A stretch of 64,000 bases of DNA from Rhynchosporium graminicola (taxonomy: Eukaryota; Ascomycota; Leotiomycetes; Helotiales; Ploettnerulaceae). A program made the position numbers and the translations under genes. This document shows positions 59,450-64,000 of this stretch, one piece after another. The notes beneath the pieces are model-generated. The model was not told the origin of the DNA, made no database searches, and worked only from the letters and a program-made list of their open reading frames with translations. Position 1 is the first letter of the stretch; each line of letters starts with the position of its first letter. The stretch is taken from positions 1,582,225 to 1,646,224 of the forward strand of contig FJUW01000004.1 of the NCBI GenBank assembly GCA_900074885.1. The letters are read 5' to 3'.

Positions 59450-59633
59450 GGTCTGGTGGCGTAAGCGAATCCGGGTCTTCTCAATTTATAGACTACAAAC
59501 TAACAATGCCGTAGCTAATGGTAAGGCGTCAGTTTCCGGACCAGGAATTACTGAAGATTGCGGGTTGTAAGTTGATCCGAGTGCAATGCTGGGATTCGAA
59601 TCTAACTCGGCACAGCGAGTCCCGTCTGGATCG
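59450..59633 (+). tRNA. tRNA-Arg(CCG) gene with three putative introns
   Basis: Four exon pieces fold into a 72 nt tRNA: 59450-59460, 59515-59539, 59549-59566 and 59616-59633. The acceptor stem GGTCTGG/CTGGATC is fully paired allowing G-T pairs, with discriminator G at 59633. The D-stem is GCCT/AGGC with loop AATGGTA. The anticodon stem is TCAGT/ACTGA and the loop TTCCGGT, with anticodon CCG at 59536-59538. The variable loop is AGATT. The T-arm is GCGGG/CCCGT with loop TTCGAGT. Intron 1 (59461-59514, 54 nt) splits the D-stem, with GTAAGC donor, CTAAC at 59500-59504 and GTAG end. Intron 2 (59540-59548, 9 nt) is at the standard 37/38 site. Intron 3 (59567-59615, 49 nt) is in the T-loop after T55, with GTAAGT donor, CTAAC at 59602-59606 and CACAG end. 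All stems pair only when all three are removed. A T6 tract follows at 59647-59652. Confidence 0.85.
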
Positions 59634-60394
59634 GTTGATACCTTCGTTTTTTGTTAACTCTACCTACCTAGGTACTCTTTCATTCGCCACAAGACCAGTC
59701 TGTGTGACTCTGCCCTCTAACGAGATATTCTCTGTTCTCTCAGCTCGGTCTTTGGCAGCTAAAAATAAATTGTAAGTTCCTTTTTTCTTTCTCGGTTTGT
59801 GGGATTCAATCCAGGTTGGCTTCAGTGCGGGGTAGCAGTAGTACAGTAGTGGGGTACTTGACTGCCTTATCTTATCTCCCATTGACAATAGATAAGCGAA
59901 CGGAACAAGCTAGCTATTTACATATGGGTAGGTATTTCAGATGATTCAGTTCAGCAGCATAGTGATGATGCTATGGAGTGACGGTCGAGAACCTCGTAGA
60001 GCAATCTCTGTTTTCGCTTTATACCATAAAGAGCGGTTACTAGAAAAAGTCGATGTACAGTACGCATAACGTTTTGGCTTTCGATCGGTATCAACCTGAG
60101 GCCAAGAATGTATCCATCCCATCTAATAAGATGACCGCCCGCCTTTCACCCGCAAGGGAAACCTTGGAAGGTCCGTAAACCACCATAATCACCGATACGT
60201 TCCACTACAGCAGCCTCCAAGCAACGTCCACATTCAAATCCAAAATATGTGATTGGAGATGGTCCAGTAACGTTACATACCAAATGGCAGGCTGGTATGC
60301 AAGGCTGAGAAACTTCCCATATGTGTAAATACATACATACATAGTACCTTTGAACCTCCTTACACCAGCAAACCACATCAACATCTCGGATACG
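59634..60394. other. Region between tRNA-Arg and the oxidoreductase gene
   Basis: Holds the Pol III terminator and then the promoter of the oxidoreductase gene. Imperfect CTACCTA repeats occur at 59660-59670 and ACATACATA repeats at 60327-60342. No gene is supported. Confidence 0.4.
59647..59652 (+). terminator. Oligo-T Pol III terminator after tRNA-Arg
   Basis: Six consecutive T residues start 14 nt after the discriminator base of tRNA-Arg, as expected for an RNA polymerase III terminator. This argues that the split tRNA gene is, or was, a Pol III unit. Confidence 0.65.
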
Positions 60395-62075
60395 ATGGCA
60401 CCGCACGCAGACTCCCCAGACGAGGATGTCGATCGTCTTCCTGCCCCTCCACGACCGGCAATGTCCTTGAATCCTCCTCGTCTTCTCATCATCGGAGCTG
60501 GGTCACGAGGAACTGCCTATGCCAGAGCTACCGGCGAATCTACAAACGGCATCGTGGTTGCGGTGGCCGAGCCAATTGCATACAAGAGGAAACTTTTAGG
60601 CGATGCATACATATGGGGTAAGGCTGGACCTTCTCAAGGGCAAGAGTTTGAGGACTGGAAACAGTTCTTGACTTGGGAACAAGAGAGGAGGATCAAGGCA
60701 GCGAGGGGGGAAGATGTCCCGGAAGGAGTCGACGGAGTGTTCATCTGTGTACTGGATGAAATGCATATGGAAACCATTGTAGGACTCGCTCCTTTGGGTC
60801 TACATGTTATGTGCGAGAAGCCGTTGGCGACCAGTCTAGACGATTGTGTGTCGATATACAAATCCCTTTTACCAGATCTGCCAAATGCTACACCTTCGAA
60901 AATATTCTCCATTGGCCATGTTCTTAGGTACAGCCCGCACAATATGCTACTTAGGAAGCTACTGCTCGAAGACAAGGCGATTGGAGAAATCATGTCCGTG
61001 AATCATACTGAACCTGTAGGATGGTGGCATTTCACACACAGCTATGTCAGGTAAGTCCTCCCGTCTATTCAGCAAGTCGAAGCTAAAACATGTCGTTAGA
61101 GGAAATTGGCGTAAAGAATCTACCGCAGCTCCCTCTCTTTTGACCAAGTCCTGCCACGATATCGACCTCATTCTTTGGCTTCTTTGTTCTCCACCACCCG
61201 GATCTACCAAGCCGGCACATATCCCAACAGTAGTCAGCTCGTTAGGTGGTCGACAATACTTCAGCAAGACGCGAAAACCCAAAACAGCAGGCAATGCAAC
61301 GAACTGCCTCTCCTGCCCCGCAGAGAAGACTTGTAAATACTCAGCAAAGAAAGTCTATTTAGGCAAACAGTACCCTGGACTAGGAAGCGGAAATACATTC
61401 TGGCCCGTCAATATCGTTCTTCCAGAAATTGAAGAATGCATAGCTAGCGGAGGTATCCAAGGAGGAGAAGCAGCGTTGACAGCGAAACTCGCCGAGGACT
61501 ATACTTCCGAGACCCCAGAGGTTGAGATTTCGTCAAAGAATTGGTTCGGCCGCTGTGTATACGAAGCAGATAACGACGTCAACGATGATCAAGTGGTTAC
61601 CATGCAGTGGGAGAACGACCCTGTGCCTACTTCCGACGCCGATACCGAGAAAGCCTTGATTGGCAGAGGAGCCAAAACAGCAATCTTCCACATGGTAGCA
61701 CACACCAAGAAGCAGTGCGATCGCTACAGTCTTTTCTACGGCAGTGATGGAGAGATATATGCCGATAGCACGACGATCACGGTGCAAGATTTCAACACTG
61801 GGGCGACGAAGATACACAAACCGCACTTGGCGGGTGGCGGACATGGGGGTGGTGATGATGGGTTGGCAAGACAGTTCATATTGGCTGTTGATGCTGTCAA
61901 GAATCACGGTGTCAAGATTGAGGAGGCGCAGAAGGAGCATGTGGGCTGTAGTCTGGAAGAGGTTATTAGGAGTCATGCTATGGTCTTCGCTGCCGAGGAG
62001 GCGAGGAGGCAGAAGAAGGTACTTGATTTTCCGACCTGGTGGGAAGAAAACGTTGAGAAGAGGTTGGTGAAGTGA
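60395..62075 (+). CDS. Gfo/Idh/MocA-family NAD(P)-dependent oxidoreductase
   Basis: Exons 60395-61050 and 61100-62075 (intron 49 nt, GTAAGT donor, GTTAG acceptor) give 543 aa. The Rossmann fold is clear, with LLIIGAGSRG (Gly34-x-Gly36-x-x-Gly39) and the family's CEKPLAT signature (Glu141-Lys142-Pro143). [20 protein letters not shown] and KSCHDIDLILWL (His-Asp in the catalytic helix) match sugar or inositol dehydrogenase-type members. The protein is longer than the usual 350-400 residues. It has a Cys-rich insert CLSCPAEKTCKYSAKKVYL (Cys288, Cys291, Cys297), which could bind a metal. The start is the ATG at 60395; the frame is open further upstream but without ATG. The substrate is probably a sugar or polyol, unspecified. 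Confidence 0.9.
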
Positions 62076-64000
62076 TTGTTCTGCTTTTCTTAGCTATCAT
62101 ACCTCGTTTCTTAAAGATACCATTGAATCATCCTGTTCGTCTGATAGTAATCCGGTTTCATTGCTTCTCCGAGCTTGTTTTGCCACAGAGCGAGCTTCCC
62201 TTGATGTTCTTTCCCTCGGAGCCTTGGTCCCATTCGTGTAAATTTTATAGCAACCACACATTGGTCCCACAAACAAATCGGTCTCACTCAATCAGTCAGC
62301 ATAAACACTCCTCACCCTCTCAACAAGACACTAGAACAGCCACCATCAAATCATCGAGAAGCCATTCAAGTTGAGGGTTTTTGCCATTGGCTCCCTTCGC
62401 AAGTCACATTTTTTTATGCTTGATTACCGACTGGTAAAAAAGAATCTCCTCTAGGGAAGGAATCCCCTATACTCTTACCGAGCGAGTTAAGTGGGGTGTA
62501 TGTATTGACCGGACAGACTTCACGGTATACTCGTCAATCAATGTATTGTGGTACCAACCTTGCATCTATCACGAGGAATTGAAGCACTGGATTCCGACCT
62601 GGCTTAAGGGCTATTGAATTGTCTCTATTTCCCGTTCAGAGGAGATCAAATCCGTGGTTACAACGAGTTAAGCCTCGAGAAAGCTTTGTATGCATCTTGA
62701 TGGTAAATATTTGAAAAGAGTTGTCGTCAAATTCAGGCCGCAAGCAGCCCCAAGATCCGCTCAACTAAAATATGGAAACATCTTACCTATATAATGATAG
62801 CAATATCGACTGACTCGAACTCGAACTCTGTTCCACGTGTACCATGCAGTGATCAGAACTTCTACTGTGTAAACATGCTACGTTTGTGCAGAATCTTGAA
62901 AGCTCAACCAAGGCTCGCGGATCCCCTAAAACCGGAATGTCAGAACAGCCGGCTGCTACATGGAAGACCGCCTGATATAAAGAAAGCTAGGTCTCTGTCG
63001 TAGGGATCGTCGCTGCCATTATCCACCCTCGTGTATTTGTGTTTCCTTAGCATCTTGAGACATTAGTCAATGCTTTTTCGAAAAACGCACTTTTTTTTGC
63101 TAAAGGAGGAATAGCTCAATCCCAGAACGAATATCGAGATGCCAATCAGCTTTGAAAACCAGCATGACCTCTGCCAACACCATTACCTTTCCCTAGTTTT
63201 TGTTCTATGATGCAGTCTAAGACGATTTCCAGGATTCATTATATAGTACTCTACTGTAAACTTCTTGCTCGTTTATACATTTGTACTCAGGAAAGGAGAT
63301 TCACTTACTGTAGGAGTGATTTGTACTACTTGGTACTTCACTTTCGTGCAGACACCACAATCTCCCGTGACCAGATCCACGCGGCCAGATTTTCGAGAGT
63401 ATAAAAATCAATTTGAGCTCAGTAGTGTTTGAAGCACCCGATCAACTATAGTCTGACTTATAAATACAATAGGTGATTAGCTGAGTTATACGGGTCAGAT
63501 AACTAGAAGATATAAGTAGAGGAATGGTTCTGCTACTCTGTGAATTGGACAGTTCCTTCAGGAATAGCATGATTAACTCGATAGCGAATGTAAGATCTGT
63601 TATCGAGTATTTTGTCTCTGTCATATCTATCCTTGCGATTTCCAGCCATCCTCGCCCATTGGTATCAGATTTTCGTTCAAACATATCAAGGAGAGGAACT
63701 GGAGAGACGAGTCAGAACACCATGCAATCGATTTGCGGGTCTGCGAGCGTGGTTACCACGCGAATTCGTGGCAAAACTCTCCAGCAAACTTGCAAATGGA
63801 CGGTGCGTGTTTTTCGCACTGCTGAAAACATTTCTTGTCAGAAGAATAACCTCTCTTTATAGCACCCGGGATATCAATATCTGCCTGTTTTCTCATTTTC
63901 CTATTGATAATTTCGCTTGTTGTCGACAAAAATAGCGACGAACTTCAGTTCACTTCACCCAGTCCTGCAATACGCTTCGCTATTTTGCTAAATCAGCTCG
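62076..64000. other. Right-edge gene-poor region
   Basis: 3' flank of the oxidoreductase gene, then about 1.7 kb without a supported gene. Frames at 63524-63935 overlap in different phases and on the other strand. Nothing links them to a gene beyond the edge. Confidence 0.4.

Noticed and set aside
1..64000. CRISPR arrays, prophage, bacterial operons, rRNA genes
   Set aside because: None seen; the gene structure is plainly fungal nuclear.

Overview
This window is nuclear DNA of a filamentous ascomycete (Pezizomycotina; a Leotiomycetes-like genome is my guess). The genes have short 46-72 nt introns with GTAAGT/GTATGT donors, CTAAC-type branch points and YAG acceptors. They include fungal orthologues of PCM1/AGM1, MUS81 and PER1, secreted small proteins and long serine/proline-rich fungal-specific proteins. 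There are no operons. Gene-dense blocks alternate with long gene-poor stretches.

Layout. 0.8-6.4 kb: a probable mitochondrial NTF2/SnoaL-like protein (-), phosphoacetylglucosamine mutase (-), and divergently from it the MUS81 endonuclease (+). 7.4-13.9 kb: a PARP16-like ADP-ribosyltransferase-fold protein (+), a decayed tail-anchored PARP16-like relic (-), a two-exon hypothetical gene (-) and a Cys-rich, probably metal-binding protein (+). 17.1-18.8 kb: PER1 (GPI-lipid remodelling) (-) and a tRNA-Ala gene. 23-27.5 kb: a small secreted protein and two membrane proteins. 27.5-31.2 kb: a gene-free AT-rich tract with a 275 bp element bounded by inverted repeats. 31.2-36.9 kb: a putatively acylated MGC protein, a 446 aa hypothetical protein and an acidic nuclear protein. 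37-41.7 kb: gene-poor with a short tandem repeat. 41.8-50.6 kb: three long fungal-specific proteins. 51-54 kb: a polypurine-rich ORF and a gene with two in-frame stops. 56.8-62.1 kb: a secreted germin-like cupin, a tRNA-Arg gene and a Gfo/Idh/MocA oxidoreductase.

The most striking observation is that both tRNA genes I could assemble are interrupted by mRNA-type GT-AG introns outside the usual 37/38 position. tRNA-Arg(CCG) at 59450-59633 folds perfectly only after removing three insertions: a 54 nt GTAAGC...CTAAC...TAG segment in the D-arm, a 9 nt canonical intron, and a 49 nt GTAAGT...CTAAC...CAG segment in the T-loop. tRNA-Ala(TGC) at 18632-18784 has a 28 nt canonical-position insertion and a 53 nt GTAAGT...TAG segment in its T-loop. 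Both have oligo-T tracts just downstream. This suggests that spliceosomal-type introns may be removed from tRNA precursors in this fungus, which would be very unusual. A second theme is gene decay through C-to-T type nonsense codons (CAA to TAA) in the PARP16-like relic and in the 52.8-54.1 kb gene, which fits repeat-induced point mutation or ordinary decay.
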